A DNA stretch of 64,000 nt from Gonapodya prolifera JEL478 (taxonomy: Eukaryota; Monoblepharomycota; Monoblepharidomycetes; Monoblepharidales; Gonapodyaceae), in NCBI GenBank assembly GCA_001574975.1, contig KQ965732.1, positions 1,126,131-1,190,130 of the forward strand. The letters run 5' to 3'. The notes beneath the pieces are model-generated. The model did no database searches, was not told the origin of the DNA, and worked only from the letters and a program-made list of their open reading frames with translations. Each line of letters opens with the position of its first letter. Within the stretch, counting starts at the first letter, position 1. Made by a program: the position numbers and the translations under genes. Of this stretch, positions 35,789-47,846 are shown one piece after another.

Positions 35789-38700
35789 TCAACTCTGGCC
35801 CCAGTAACCCTGGGAGCCACGACCTCCATACCCCCCCGATTGATGATGCCCGTAGCTCGGGTATCCTTGCGGGCCGAACTGACCAGCGCCTGCCGCAAAG
35901 TAAGCCTGGTTCATGTTTTGTTGTTGGGATGCTTGCGAAGCTCCCGATGGAAGTTGGTAGCCGGACGCGGCTGCTTTGTGGGAATCATAGCTCTGCTGGA
36001 CACAAAAGATGTCGGCAACGATCCCTCGAAACGGTTTTCATAAAGCCGAGAAAATACCTTTCCATATCCCTGAGCCGCAAGGCCTCCAAGGTTGCTGGGG
36101 CCAACACCAACTTGCTTCGCGCCGATTGGCATTCCACCATCTTGAAGGTTCGTCGAGAACCCAAAGCCAGGCACTCCCATTCCGTACACAGTCTTGCCAT
36201 ACTCGCTCAGTTGGGACACTGTGTGACCACCCATTCCTCCAGCCTGAGCTTCCTGAGCAGCATAAGGGAACAGACTTCCTCCGTACCCATACTGCGAGCT
36301 CGCCTGCTGTGGCGTCTTTGAGAGGCCATGTTGGGGAACTTGCTGCTGCTGAGGTAGCAAATTATGGCCAGGCGCAGGAGAGTTTCCACCACTTGGCCCA
36401 CTGCCTTGGGCTGACGATTGTTGTGGGAGCTGATACATTGCAGGGTACATATTCCTCTGAGCGTATTGTGGTGCCGCTGCAAACTGTCCCATTGGGTAGC
36501 CGTAAGGGTAGTAGGCATATGGCAAACCCATGTTGGGGTAGCCAGTTTGTGCCGCAGGTGTTGCAGCAGAAGGTGCTTGTTGGGGAGATACTGTGGTCGA
36601 CGCGCTGGAGGTGGGAAGTTGCTGCTGTTGGACCGTCCCTTGTCCTTCTCCCTGAGTAGGGAACTTCGAAGATTCACGACCCGTCAAGGGCTGCCCAACG
36701 TTTGACGCTGACGTCGCTTGTCCAAATCCAGCACCAGCTGAGGCTTGAGCATTATACACCGATTGTGGGTCGTAGTAGCCCTGAAGAATGATGTTTATCA
36801 ATTTCGCTCTGGTTGTTACCGCAAAAAAACAAAGTTGACATTACCATCAATCCTCGCCCTGCCTCAACACCTTGTTGCCCGAGTCCACCATAAATTGCGG
36901 CGTAGTCTCCGCCCCAACCCATTCCTTGGAACGCCTGCCAACTCGGCAACGCACTCTGTTGCAGTCCTGAAGCAGCAGCCGCAGGATTCTCTCCCCAAAG
37001 TTGCGGCGCAGCTACCCCACTTTGTCCCTGCTGGCGTTGAGTGGCATTGGCACCGACACCGGGTTGCGTCGCGGCAACGGGAGCGGCGTTGCTCTGCGGC
37101 TGCGAAGGAGTGGAAGTGGCCGCCAAAAGTTGAGAGATGGGAGTCGGAGCGGTGATTGCCGCAACAGGTTGCGATGGTGGTTGAGGGGCTGGAGCTTGGG
37201 TAGAAGATTCTTCGGGAGCACTTGGAGTCACACTAAAGAGACGGACAACCACCAAATAACGTATATGTAAGGAGCAAAAAAAAAAAAAAATTCTCACTCA
37301 CTCGAGCGGAGCGCCCCCTTCGAGAGATGGAACCTCAACCGGTTCAGACTCGCTTGAATCCACAATTGCCAGTTGTTCAGTAATCGCTAGTGGTAACCCG
37401 GGAGATTGTGCCAACTCTTGGATCGGAGCCCTCTGGGGACTCGCAGTTCTGGACTGCTGGGCAGGAGCCGATGGTGGGGGAGTTGGGGCGCTCTTCTGAG
37501 GGATGGAAGGGGCGACCTGGGGCGAGGTCGCGGGGGCAACCGCTACGTTTGGTCCTACAACTTGTGGTTGCACCGCAGGTTTCCGAGGTGCTTCTTGGGA
37601 GTCAACAGTCCCGAATTTGACGCCAACGCCGACACTCGCAAGCTTCTCGGCCAGGTCAGGTACCGGCATGACCACCGCCACATCTTGCTTCAAGGCTTTT
37701 CGAGGTTGAGATGCCGTTGCACCCTGGGGAACAATGGCGGGCTGAGGAGAAGGCGCAGTGGCTGGGTTTGCAGGCTTCAGCATAACACTCGTTGGCGGTG
37801 CAGGTTGTTTCAAACCAGGGGGTAGTCGTTTTGCTTCAGTCGACTCTCTCGCTGGCGCCGGGAATTCTGCTGACGCCTGCACTGGGAGAGAGCTCACGAC
37901 GTCTGAAGGCTTCGGCGGGGGCGTGATCACTTTGGAGACGGGTTTGGGAGCAACTTGCTCCTGAACTTTGTTGGCGGAGTTTTGCGGTACCACTTTCGGT
38001 TCTGGCGGGGGAGCGGGCCTGGAACGAATGGTCAGGTGTAAATACATTTTCACCCCAATATGCTGGAGAGCGAGCTTACTTGACCACTGCAGCCCAGCTA
38101 GTGGGCTTCGCTTTGGATTGCTGAGCAGCAGATGTAACCGGAGGTGTCGATGTTGGGGCATGTGCTGGAGCCGCCGTCGGGAGATTTGCTGGCCTCGATT
38201 TAGACGGAGATGCTCGTTTCTCCACAGGCTTTTGAGTTGCGGACGACGAAGGAGCAGAGGAAGTGATTTCCGTTGGCTCACCCCTCCCGTTTACCTTGCT
38301 TTGAGCTTCGGCGGACTTTTCGGCGCTGGGACTAGTATCGTCACCCCATCCACCTGTGATTTCCGATGGTTGTTCGTCCTGTGGGGGTGCGTCACCCCAC
38401 ACTGCCCCCGACAATGCCCCATCCGCATTGCTGTCAGTGGGACCACCGTCAAGGCTGACATCGGGTGACGGAGAGGGCTTCCCGCGACCTGATAGAATTT
38501 GATGAGGTCGAGCAAAGTTTTGGAAAGGATGTTGCTCTCGGGTGGACGTACTGGAACCACTGAATCCTCCTCGACCACCCCGTCCGCCGCCACGCCCGCC
38601 TCTTCCAGCGACGCCACCTAGAGAGGCTATCAAACAACACTCGGAGCGTAATGAAGTCATGCGAACACATACCTCCACGGGCACCACGAAATCCTCCTCT

Positions 38701-39239
38701 TGGTGCGAGGCCACCCCTGCCGGGTGCTGCGACCGTTTCGCCATTTGCTTTGATCGTTCCATTTGTGCCTGTTACTTGTCCCGCAGAGTGTGGAGTAGGA
38801 GCCGGTGAGGAAGACTTTTCTTTGGTGTGTTCTTTCTTCACTTCATGCCACATTCCAGCATGGCCTTTTGAATTGCAAATCGATTAATGATTTCGACATT
38901 TAGAATCGGCGATGTCACGCAAAACAGAATCGACAAAGGGGGAAGATTTAAAATATATCAATCCGTGCAGACGTTCCCCAGTGAATCGGAGGAGCCCCAA
39001 CCTTGAGAGATCCGCTCAATAGCGGCATCAATATCGAACTCAACCTCCTGGAGAGCCATAATGAGACTGTCCTCGTCCCATTCCGGATAGAATAATTCCT
39101 TCAGTGACTTGAGTTCCAAAGCATACTTGTGTTTCACGGAGATGAGAGGGTTGTCAGAGGAGGTCCCCGATATCGGTTGAGCAGACGTTGAAGCCTTCGA
39201 CCCGCGAGACGATTGCGATCTTGTTGTATTATCTGTCAT
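35789..39239 (-). CDS. DEF1: DEF1-like protein: CUE-type domain plus long Pro/Gln-rich tail, 1000 aa
   Basis: Yeast Def1 promotes ubiquitylation and removal of stalled RNA polymerase II and has a CUE domain plus Gln-rich tail. Exons 39002-39239, 38673-38864, 38080-38617, 37302-38018, 36845-37232, 36058-36780 and 35789-35995. Residues about 35-80 hold the helical CUE-like segment (LKSLKELFYPEWDEDSLIMALQEV, split here across text only; it reads into IDAAIERISQGHAGMW), then VKKE and a Gly/Arg-rich RGG tract, Ser/Pro/Ala-rich linkers with SWAAVVK, and a Tyr/Gln/Gly-rich prion-like C-terminus (GYGGRGSQGYWGQS). The first splice joins ISQ-G to HAGMWHEVKKE in the family pattern. Low complexity makes family assignment rest on the N-terminal 90 residues. 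Confidence 0.82.
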
Positions 39240-39834
39240 TGGATTCGACAACCTCAAAGATTGATTCGGGAAGAGAACCGAAGCAAAGGGAAGGGGAGTA
39301 CAAGAAGATTGAGGAAATGGGTCAAGGAGGGCGGGAAGTTGGAAAGAAGCCGGTGGTGGTAACGGGTACTGCGGGTATTGAACCAATTCCAGCCCGCCAA
39401 TTTGAAGGAGAGAGTCAAGGATAAAATCCAATTTGTGCACGAAGGAACAGTTAAGTGATGGGAATTTAAGCGAGATGGAGCCGTTGGGTGGTCAAGGAGG
39501 AGATAGAGAAGGCGTGAGCGTGTTTGCCAACGGTGGGTTTCCGGCGTCCAAGAGAGACTGGCAGAATCCGCCACTAGTTTGGCAGTGATCAAATGAAGCA
39601 TACCTTCCAAGGTTACGAGCTGCTTCGATGCCGGGGTCGGTCAAAGCGGTGGGTTAGAAAAACCTCTAGTCTTGGTCAGTTTTACTGTAGTCATATTCTA
39701 TTGTCCAATCAGTCATCGCCCCCCTTCTTGACAATGCCCGATTCGACACCAATCAAATAATACAGCTCAAGGTTACGAATATGAGGTATCCCTTCCCTTG
39801 AACTTGTGCTGTGAGGTCTCACTTTGGCGTTCAA
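39240..39834. other. 595-bp gene-free interval
   Basis: Lies between the DEF1-like start and the end of the Dap1-like gene, both on the minus strand, so it should hold the DEF1-like promoter and leader. A CCAATCA box occurs near 39706. A 118-codon minus-strand frame overlapping it was judged non-coding leader sequence. Confidence 0.5.
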
Positions 39835-40563
39835 TTATTGGGAGAGCTAGCGAAACGGAGGGGAAAAGGAACACCAAAGTATATGCCCCATCAAAAATCG
39901 TTTGTCAAATTCCTCCAGTAGAGTCTCACCTTCCCAACCACTGTATACTTCTTCCGGTAGTGTGCTTCCCACTTGTTCAAAGTTTCGGTCTAACAGGTGG
40001 GATAACAGAATTAAATGCTTGGGAGGTTGTGACTTTCGCAATTTGCGCGAACCTCTTCGTCCGTGAGCCCAGATGTGTCGGGAACACAATCCTCAGGCTT
40101 AAGCGAGCTTTTCGCGAGCGCCTGCCAAAGCCATTTCTATTTCAAGAACTCCTCCGAGCAAAATAACGACAGAGCTCACCCTCGAAGCATCCTTCCCAGC
40201 AAAAACTGAATATCCTTTTCCGGGTACATACATTTCTCGCCCCTGCAAACAGACCATTAATCAGTTCAGCCCAGAGGTGTATGTGAAAGTTATGCGGTTC
40301 ATTTCGAATCCCAAGTCATATGAAAGCTCGGTACTGTATATCGTCCATTGGTTTGTTGGAGTCTCATATCCAGGTGGTCCGCTGTCGATCGGTCGATCTA
40401 ATCGACAGTTCCAAAAGTCCCAGAGTAAAAGATGTTGATATGGTGTGGCACTACGAACCACAGAAACATCAAAAACGGTTCCTTTGATGGCAAGATAGAC
40501 CGGCTTGCTTGGGTCCGTTCCATCGAAAGCAGCAAGCTCCGCGGCAGTAAATGTTTTGCTCAT
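39835..40563 (-). CDS. DAP1: Dap1/MAPR cytochrome b5-like heme protein, 101 aa
   Basis: Membrane-associated progesterone receptor family; binds heme and supports cytochrome P450 (Erg11) in sterol synthesis. Exons 40462-40563, 40180-40242, 40053-40121, 39930-39989 and 39835-39846. The b5 fold is clear: FTAAELAAFDGTD, VYLAIKGTVFDVSG, REMYVPGKGYSVFAGKDASRAL, and the MAPR ending LNKWEAHYRKKYTVVGKL. The Tyr in YSVFAGKD region is the expected heme contact. No N-terminal membrane anchor is visible, so this model may be a soluble form or may lack a short upstream exon. The first intron (40243-40461) is longer than usual. The last exon adds only three residues. Confidence 0.92.
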
Positions 40564-40834
40564 GATGGCACGATGGCAGATGGCAAATAAATTGAATCGG
40601 GATCCAGAATTCTTCCGGCACCAACACTCAGTTTTCCGGACACATACTCTGGCAACTGGAAAGACAGGAAAGAACTCAAAAGAACTCAAGCAGATTGCGA
40701 TCTGCACACTCTGACGTCAGCGAAGGTTTGACGTCCTTGCGAAGCAAAGTTGGGGCATGAGCATCATTCATGAATCTGTTGATCGACTTGGAGCTCTCGC
40801 AGACGATTAACAACCCCTGGTCCACAGGGAATAA

Positions 40835-43800
40835 ATGCGAGGAGGCAGAAAGCACGATCGACGAAATGAGAGCTTGACGGGAATTGCTATCCTCTTGCTT
40901 TGTTCGGTGCACATCGCAAACACACGGGCACACACGGGCAATGACTGGCGTAGAAATGCCCATTCGGAGGAGCATCAAATGCTTCGACGTTTGGAACCAC
41001 CCACGACCACTACGATCGCATCTCAGTTTCTCGTTGGCGCCAAAACGAAAACGACGACAACGAGTTTCACAAAAACATCCACGGTGTCTCTTAATGCGCA
41101 AGCAAGTACTAGATCTTCTTCAACCACAGCGTCGGGCACCATCGAGGCATTACTTCTCTCCATGACGACGACTACTTCTTCAACAACGCCACTGTCCTCC
41201 TGTAGCGCTACAACGACGACAATAATTTCATCGTCATCGCCAACCGAAACTAAGTTCAATTCGATGCTTTTCTCAACCGTTTCACCCACTTCCTCCACGA
41301 CAACGTCGATTTCTTCGTCTAGTAAGTAGACTCGAGTCTGCTAAGACGTGATCTTTTACTACCACAACTTTGTTTTCAATCACAGCATCGTCGCTTTTCA
41401 TCACAACTGCTTCGTCATTCACGCCGTCATCTTCCACCGCCACGGTAACCTCCACAATCAGCTCATCAACCACTTCGTCATTCACGCCATCGTCTTCCTC
41501 CGCCACGGTAACCTCCACAATCAGCTCATCAACCACTTCGTCATTCACGCCATCGTCTTCCTCCGCCACGGTAGCCTCCACAATCAGCTCATCAACAACT
41601 TCGTCATTCACGCCATCGTCTTCCTCCTCCACCGCAACCTCTACGGTCAGCACATGGACCACTTCATCAATCACGCCATCGCCTACCCCCTCCACCTCAA
41701 CCTCCACAATCAGCTTATCGACCACTTCATCGTTCACGCCAACTCCTTCGTCCTCCACGACACCTTCCACGGCTAGCTCATCAACCATTTCCTCAATCAT
41801 GCCATTGTCTTCCGCAACCACCACCACATCAACTATCATTAGTTCATCAATTTTATCTTTGACCACGTTTTCTTCGGCGCCTCTGTTTAGCGGATCCACA
41901 TTCTCAGTTACGTGTCCGGATTCCTCTTCTACAACTTCATCGTCAAGCACGCGATCTACCGTTGAAACCTCGCCCTCAAAACCGGTGTCCGCTTTCTCAT
42001 CATCAACAATTTCGGAGGACAATTCGATCACTCCCTCCTCTTACACTTTCGCTACCACAACGGATCCAAGAAGAACCACTTCAGAGTTGACGAATTCGAG
42101 CCCCTCTCCACATCAAATGATGTCTTCATCTTTTACCGAGTACACCAGCGTCATCGCTGGAACAGCACCAAATGCTACAGTAACGTATCATATCACAACC
42201 GAATCTTCGTATTCTGTTTCGCAATTAGCGACAGCGAACTCTCAGAGCGCTCGTGAGTTTCACGTCAAGGGTAAACCTGTTTTCTCCTGTTTAAAGATCT
42301 GCCTCTACTTTCAGGGAAACCGACTGAAACGTTTGTGACTGACCCTGAAAGTGTACGAGAAACTTCGTTCACCGAATTAACCACCTCGACCACCACACTC
42401 TCTGGTTCTCCGAACGTTACGGATACCGCACTACCCAGCACACCATCTTCCGCAATCATAGCGGGAGGGAGCGCAAGTGCTGGTGTTGTTGTTTTCGGCG
42501 CTGGTGCATTTATAGTACTCAGCAGGGCACATCGGAAACGAAAGCGTCACCATCACCACCGTGCCGTCGTACCAGCGACCGAGCCCCTCAAAGATGGGGA
42601 TGCCTCTATGGAAGTCAGCCAGTCAATTAATCCCGAATTTGCAAGCGATGCACGACTTGGCTCTTTAGGGTCCGGTAACTTTGCAGAGAGTGGAAGTGTG
42701 TGGAGAATTGGGAGTGGCTCTTCTAGTCGACCAGGAACTTCTAAGTTTGCTCCAAGACCCATGCCACTAGCTCGACTGCATCCTGGCCGTCAAAAACGCC
42801 GTGCCCTGGGAAGTGTTCATCCATCTTCGGATGGATTATCTTCGTCTGTTTTGAACTCGAGTCAGTCAGTCTCTCCATCGCAAGAAACTATGGGTAGCGT
42901 TCGAGGCGAACCTCTTTGGGCATCCGTGGAACTTCGCATAATGAACTTTTTGAGGCAAGCGACCACAAAAAAATCCCCAGAACAAAATGAAACGGTGGCA
43001 CCTGTTCCGATGCAGGAGAACCCCGTGGAAGCGGGAGCAAGCTCGGCAGTGTATCGCACCCTCTCAGCTCCGCTCGCGTCGATATCTGAAGACTCATTGG
43101 CACAACCTGTTCCTACAAGACACGTGGATTTGAACGATGATTTTTATGCGGAAAGAGAGCTCGTATCCGAGGAGCGCTTGTCGATGGATCCCAAGGAACG
43201 TACGTCGTTTCCACTGTACGATGACGTTGAATTCGGCAGCACATTGGAAGGCCTGAGAGAGGTCAGCGAGGAAACGAATGCAGGTACTTCTTTGAAGGAC
43301 ACAGAGCAATTCAGTGACGTCGAAAAAGCTTGGAGTGCAGAAAACGTTGCCGAAAATCAGAATGTATTCTCTGAAGAAGACGCACCCGAGTTGAGCTCAA
43401 CAGATTTTCAACAAAACGTGAAATTATCGGATGGCAGCCTTTCTCGGGTCAAAACCCCCGCTAGAAACCGACCTCGCCTGTTTTTCACGTCCGATACCAC
43501 AAGAACAGCCAAACGGACCATTCCAAATACGCTTAGCGAAATTAATATCGAAGAAGGAGAATTCGACACGGCCGCCGTCGTTGTTGAAGTTCGTGCTAGA
43601 CCCTCTGATTTGGAGAGAAAGGCGAGATCGGACACCGTAAAACCAACAACACCAAAGCTCGATAATATACAACCGGCATCAAATGCGGTTCATCGTAGTC
43701 GTGTCACCAGGCACGAAGCTCACCTTGAAAGTCCAGTTGGTGGTGCTTCCGTTGAATCAGATCGTCCAGCCACAACTATGTCACAGGAATCGCAGGGCAC

Positions 43801-44077
43801 CAACGACCGCAGCTCGCCGTTGTTTGTTCGGAGAACATTTCCACCGCGGCCCGAGCTATCTCTAGCCGACAACTTGTATGCTCAGCCGCAGGAAATGAGT
43901 ACAGAAGCGCGAGATATTGTTACAGATCTGCGGCCTCTCACCACTCAAGGGGAGCAGAGAGATTTTGGTGGCGAGGGGGGGCGAAGGCGCTCATCGCAGG
44001 GCTCCACAATAGCACGTGCAAATGGGTCGAGAAGGAGATCGTCAGATTGGGAGCCTACAGGGCCTTGGAAGCCGTAA
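40835..44077 (+). CDS. Ser/Thr-rich single-pass membrane protein, 1038 aa
   Basis: Exons 40835-41321, 41386-42252 and 42315-44077. A likely signal peptide (SLTGIAILLLCSVHIANTRA) is followed by about 450 residues of Ser/Thr-rich, presumably O-mannosylated sequence with tandem 21-residue repeats, one transmembrane helix (AGVVVFGAGAFIVL) and a basic stop-transfer SRAHRKRKRHHHH. The cytosolic tail of about 520 residues is Ser/Arg/Glu-rich with many potential phosphosites (SRRRSS-like near the end). The layout is that of a fungal cell-surface sensor or mucin (WSC/Mid2/Msb2-like), but no defining Cys-rich head is present. It is divergent from the Dap1-like gene across 271 bp. Confidence 0.8.
41441..41818 (+). 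repeat. In-frame minisatellite, 63-bp unit, about six copies
   Basis: Copies begin at 41441, 41504, 41567, 41630, 41693 and 41756; the first three are nearly identical, later ones diverge. Each encodes a 21-residue unit like TSTISSSTTSSFTPSSSSA within the ectodomain of the membrane protein. Confidence 0.92.
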
Positions 44078-44615
44078 CTAACCATATGTATTTCCATTTA
44101 TTGATTGTATTTAATGCCAATTTCATCATGTATCGCATACGTCCCCTAATGCTGTGCTTGCGCACAGAACGAGAAGGGGAGCATTTTGCTCAGGACCAAC
44201 CTTGTAATATGTGAGTGGTCAAGCTGAAGAAGTGCTGCAAAAGAAAACATACACGGTACAAAGTGATGGCGCAATCACGGTTGAACTTTTGATGTGCTTG
44301 CACGCCGCTACGCGGCTTGCTTTGCTTGGAGATCCGCGGGCTTTTCCAAGCAGGTTGTTCAATTCAAATGTCCGAAATTGCACCTGATGCAAAAAAAGGA
44401 CAGCAAATTAGATTTGTGCGTCATCATCTTACGACCCTCTATGTAGAACCAGCGACCGCTTTGCACCTCATGCAATGAAATTTTACGTTTGTCAGAAATG
44501 GGCTTTCTCATCGACTGCAAGAGAAGTCTCACATGTCGAGTCCGCTGAACGTCGCCAAGTGCGTCCGGGTAAACTTAATTAAATCTTCCGGGACTGTTAC
44601 GTGCTCTTTCCTCAG
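44078..44615. other. 538-bp gene-free interval upstream of INTS11
   Basis: No convincing gene. It contains two small inverted repeats (GCCG-loop-CGGC near 44304 and TGCTTGGA/TCCAAGCA at 44323-44352) and should hold the INTS11 promoter. ATGs here give only short frames. Confidence 0.5.
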
Positions 44616-47600
44616 ATGGCGTCCGTCGGGAGCATCGCGCACCCGCAGATTCAACTTGTTCCGCTCGGTACGTACCGTATGCTGCAACTCTTGGGCGATT
44701 TGTGTGGTGCAACTCATCGTTCGAGCAAAAACACTTCAACCTCACGCTGCTCCCCTCACTCCCTTGCTCCTCCCTCTCACGTACAAAACGCGCTGTTTGA
44801 AATGTCTTGCATCGCGCGATATTATTGATAACCAACTTAAAACAATGAAATATCTGCAACACGGGAATCTGGCGACTTTTACTATCATTGGGGGCGGTCG
44901 GACAACTTTAGGAGCGGGTCAAGACGTGGGAAGGTCATGTGTTCTGCTGAGGATGGGCGGGAAGCACATAATGTTGGATTGCGGCATGCGTGAGTGAATT
45001 TTATCACGTTGACCAAACCATCAAATATCCACACCACTCCACCGCTGCCCAAGATATGGGATATAATGACGACCGTCGCTTTCCCGATTTCTCATACATC
45101 GCTCCTTATCACCCATCCACAAACTACACCTCGATGATTGATTGCGTGATCATTTCTCATTTTCACCTCGATCATTGTGGCGCCCTCCCCTTTTTCACCG
45201 AATGCTTGGGATATGACGGACCAATTTACATGACATATCCTACCCGCAAGATTGCACCGATACTTTTGGAGGACTTTCGAAAAATCATGGTGGAGAAGAG
45301 AGCAGCGCACGGAACGGAAACCCGAAATTCGATCTCTGCAGGAAGTCAGTCGAACACCACAAGCGGGACCACATCTTTGAGTGGATCCACCCGCACCACC
45401 AATCCCATGGCGCAGATCACCCCTGACTCTTTCTTCACCGAGGCAGACATAAAGAATTGCATGAAAAAAGTGATTCCAGTTGATGTGAATCAGGCGATTC
45501 AAGTCGACCCTCAATTAACCATTCGCGCTTACTACGCCGGCCATGTGCTCGGTGCGGCGATGTTCCACATTCAAGTCACAGTTCCAGTGACGAACTCGGT
45601 GTCTTGCCCTTCTGCTTCCTTCACCTTTCATCCGTTCAACACGCCGCGACTTCCGCACCCGTCACTGACTTGTGTGTACACGGGCGACTACAACACGACA
45701 CCCGATCGACACCTTGGCCCAGCGCAGATCGATCGATGTCGGCCTGATGTACTGGTTACTGAAACGACCTACGCAACGTACACACGAGACTCGAAGCGTA
45801 CCAGAGAGCAGGCGTTTCTGGAAGCGTGCCACCAAACAGTTGCTCAGGGCGGTAAAGTTCTCATTCCCGTGTTCGCTCTTGGAAGAGCTCAAGAACTTTG
45901 CATTTTGGTTGACGGATATTGGGAAAGGATGGGGCGGGAGCTGCAGAAAGTTCCCGTGTACTTCTCCGCAGGCCTCACGGAGAAAGCCAATGAATATTAC
46001 AAACTCTTTCTTCAGTGGACCAACGAATCTCTCAGGGAAAGTTTTGTTGAAAGAAATCCGTTTGATTTCAAGCACATACGGTGGGTGAACAAGGTTCCTT
46101 CCAAAGTAGAGCGGTTCCGCAATTTGGCGAGTTGTCCTTCTGACGCCCTTCCTATGAAACTCTCGTTTACCAGACCCTTCACTCACATGACCCAAGCGGA
46201 CGCACCTACTCCGATGGTGCTATTTGCGACACCTGGAATGTTGCATGCCGGCACTTCTCTCAACATCTTTTTGAAATGGTGCTCAAACCCTCTCAACGCT
46301 GTCATCCTCCCCGGGTACTGCGTTCCCGGTACCGTTGGTGCTCGCGTTCTGGCTGGCGAGCGCATCATTCCGCTTGATCGATGGACCAACGTCGAGGTTC
46401 GGTGCAAGGTGTACAATCTCAGTTTCTCCGCTCACGCCGACGCCAAGGGCATCATGTCGCTGATCTCCGCGTGTGAGCCCAAGAACGTCGTGCTCATACA
46501 CGGTGAAAAGTCCAAGATGGCGATGCTGAAGGAGAGAATCGTCAAGGAGAAAGGTATCCCGTGTTTTGATCCCGGCAATGGAACCACAGTGACCATCGAA
46601 GTGGCTCGTGATTTCGTGGCGAGAGTTGATCGCGAACTCATCCTTAACGCGTGGAAGGATGAGACTCTCCGACGGAAGAAAATTGCCGCGGAAAAGTATG
46701 GAAACGGCGCCCAGGCAGATGAGATCATTTTGGAGCAACCGATTGGCACCATCGATCTTACCCAACGCCTGCGAACGTTGCAAAGATGGAACGGCGATGC
46801 ACCGGCAGGCGTGGTGGGGCATGGATCTTTCAAAAAGGACAATGCGATCCCACTGTCGGCAGCTCTTGTATGGGATCGAACCGTGTTGCCACGTGTTGAA
46901 TCGCAAGTCCTGCCTGACCCCGCGTCTGCACAATCTGTGGCTCCCCTTGGCCAGGGCCGGGGAGAGTTGAATCAGGGGGCTTCTCCGCTGCGAGATTCCC
47001 GAATGGGCAAAGCTTTCACTGAGTCATTAGTGAGCGACGAAGATGCGGAATACGCACGGTATGCAGAGTCTCGCAACGTAGATCTTGGTGCTGGTATGTT
47101 GACTCTGGTCGACGTAAAAATGGCTCAAGACGCTCTGGCGTCGGGTAAGAGCATTTTGGCAAATCCGGAGTTGCAAGCAACGGGAACGGCTTCTGAGCCC
47201 TCGAGTGGCGTCAAAAGGTCCGACACTGGAATAGGCCAACAATGGATCCACCACCGCGTCCGCAAATCCGTCAACATTTCACGACTCTACCTTTCCATGC
47301 TGAAAGAGCCTGGGTTTGTGGTGACGAACGCGTCCGCGGGTGTCGATCTACCCACCCGTATGCACGCCCGTCTAGTTCAGCGCATTGTGAAGAGTTTGCA
47401 AGAGTATGTCGGGAAACTGGAAGAGGTCGACGTCACCACACATCTGCGCGACGACGCCGTTGCAGATTCCACGACAAGAGTTGTGGTGGGTACTCCTCGA
47501 GATCCCCACAGTGTGGACGAGGACCATGAAGAAGCGCGTCCTGGAATAGTGGTGGTGGAAGTTGAGCTGGCACCTGGGGCGGACATTAGGTTCTGTTGGG

Positions 47601-47809
47601 CGGAGAATTTAGGACCCGAGTCCCCATCGTGGAACGCCGTGAATCGCAGTACAAGTACAGGTTCCGCACATTTGGGACTCATGGACGTTGATGTTAAAGT
47701 AAAGAAAGTGACTAACATTGGGGGTGGTGTCGAGGACCAATTTAGAGAACATTTGGACATATCGACATTGGCCGATAGAGTGATGACAGTTGTGTCGTGG
47801 TTGCTTTAG
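44616..47809 (+). CDS. INTS11: INTS11-type metallo-beta-lactamase/beta-CASP RNA endonuclease, 961 aa
   Basis: Catalytic subunit of the Integrator complex, a paralogue of CPSF73 acting on snRNA and promoter-proximal transcripts. Exons 44616-44667, 44912-44989 and 45054-47809. The start [10 protein letters not shown]...[13 protein letters not shown] and [17 protein letters not shown] are INTS11-specific (CPSF73 differs there). The zinc motif HFHLDH is at residues 79-84; later come [30 protein letters not shown]-like [42 protein letters not shown] and [10 protein letters not shown]. It is about 360 residues longer than animal INTS11, from a Ser/Thr insert (residues ~140-175), an insert after FHIQV and an extended C-terminus. 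It ends 37 bp from the next convergent gene. Confidence 0.93.
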
Positions 47810-47846
47810 TCAATAATAATAGTGCATCGTGAATTGAAATGCATAT

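Noticed and set aside
39254-39610. 118-codon minus-strand frame upstream of the DEF1-like gene
   Set aside because: Leu/Ser/His-rich composition of a pyrimidine-rich leader, no splice link and no domain.
41282-42031. Long acidic open frame on the minus strand opposite the Ser/Thr repeats
   Set aside because: It is the exact antisense of a 63-bp in-frame repeat; periodicity keeps all frames open. The plus strand has signal peptide, membrane helix and spliced continuity.
44533-44997. INTS11 start as [12 protein letters not shown]... directly upstream of GAGQDVG
   Set aside because: Splicing 44667 to 44912 gives the family-typical start ending [10 protein letters not shown] with a GTACGT donor and TTTAG acceptor.
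47241-47529. Arg/His-rich plus-strand frame inside INTS11
   Set aside because: Lies in another frame of a continuous conserved exon.
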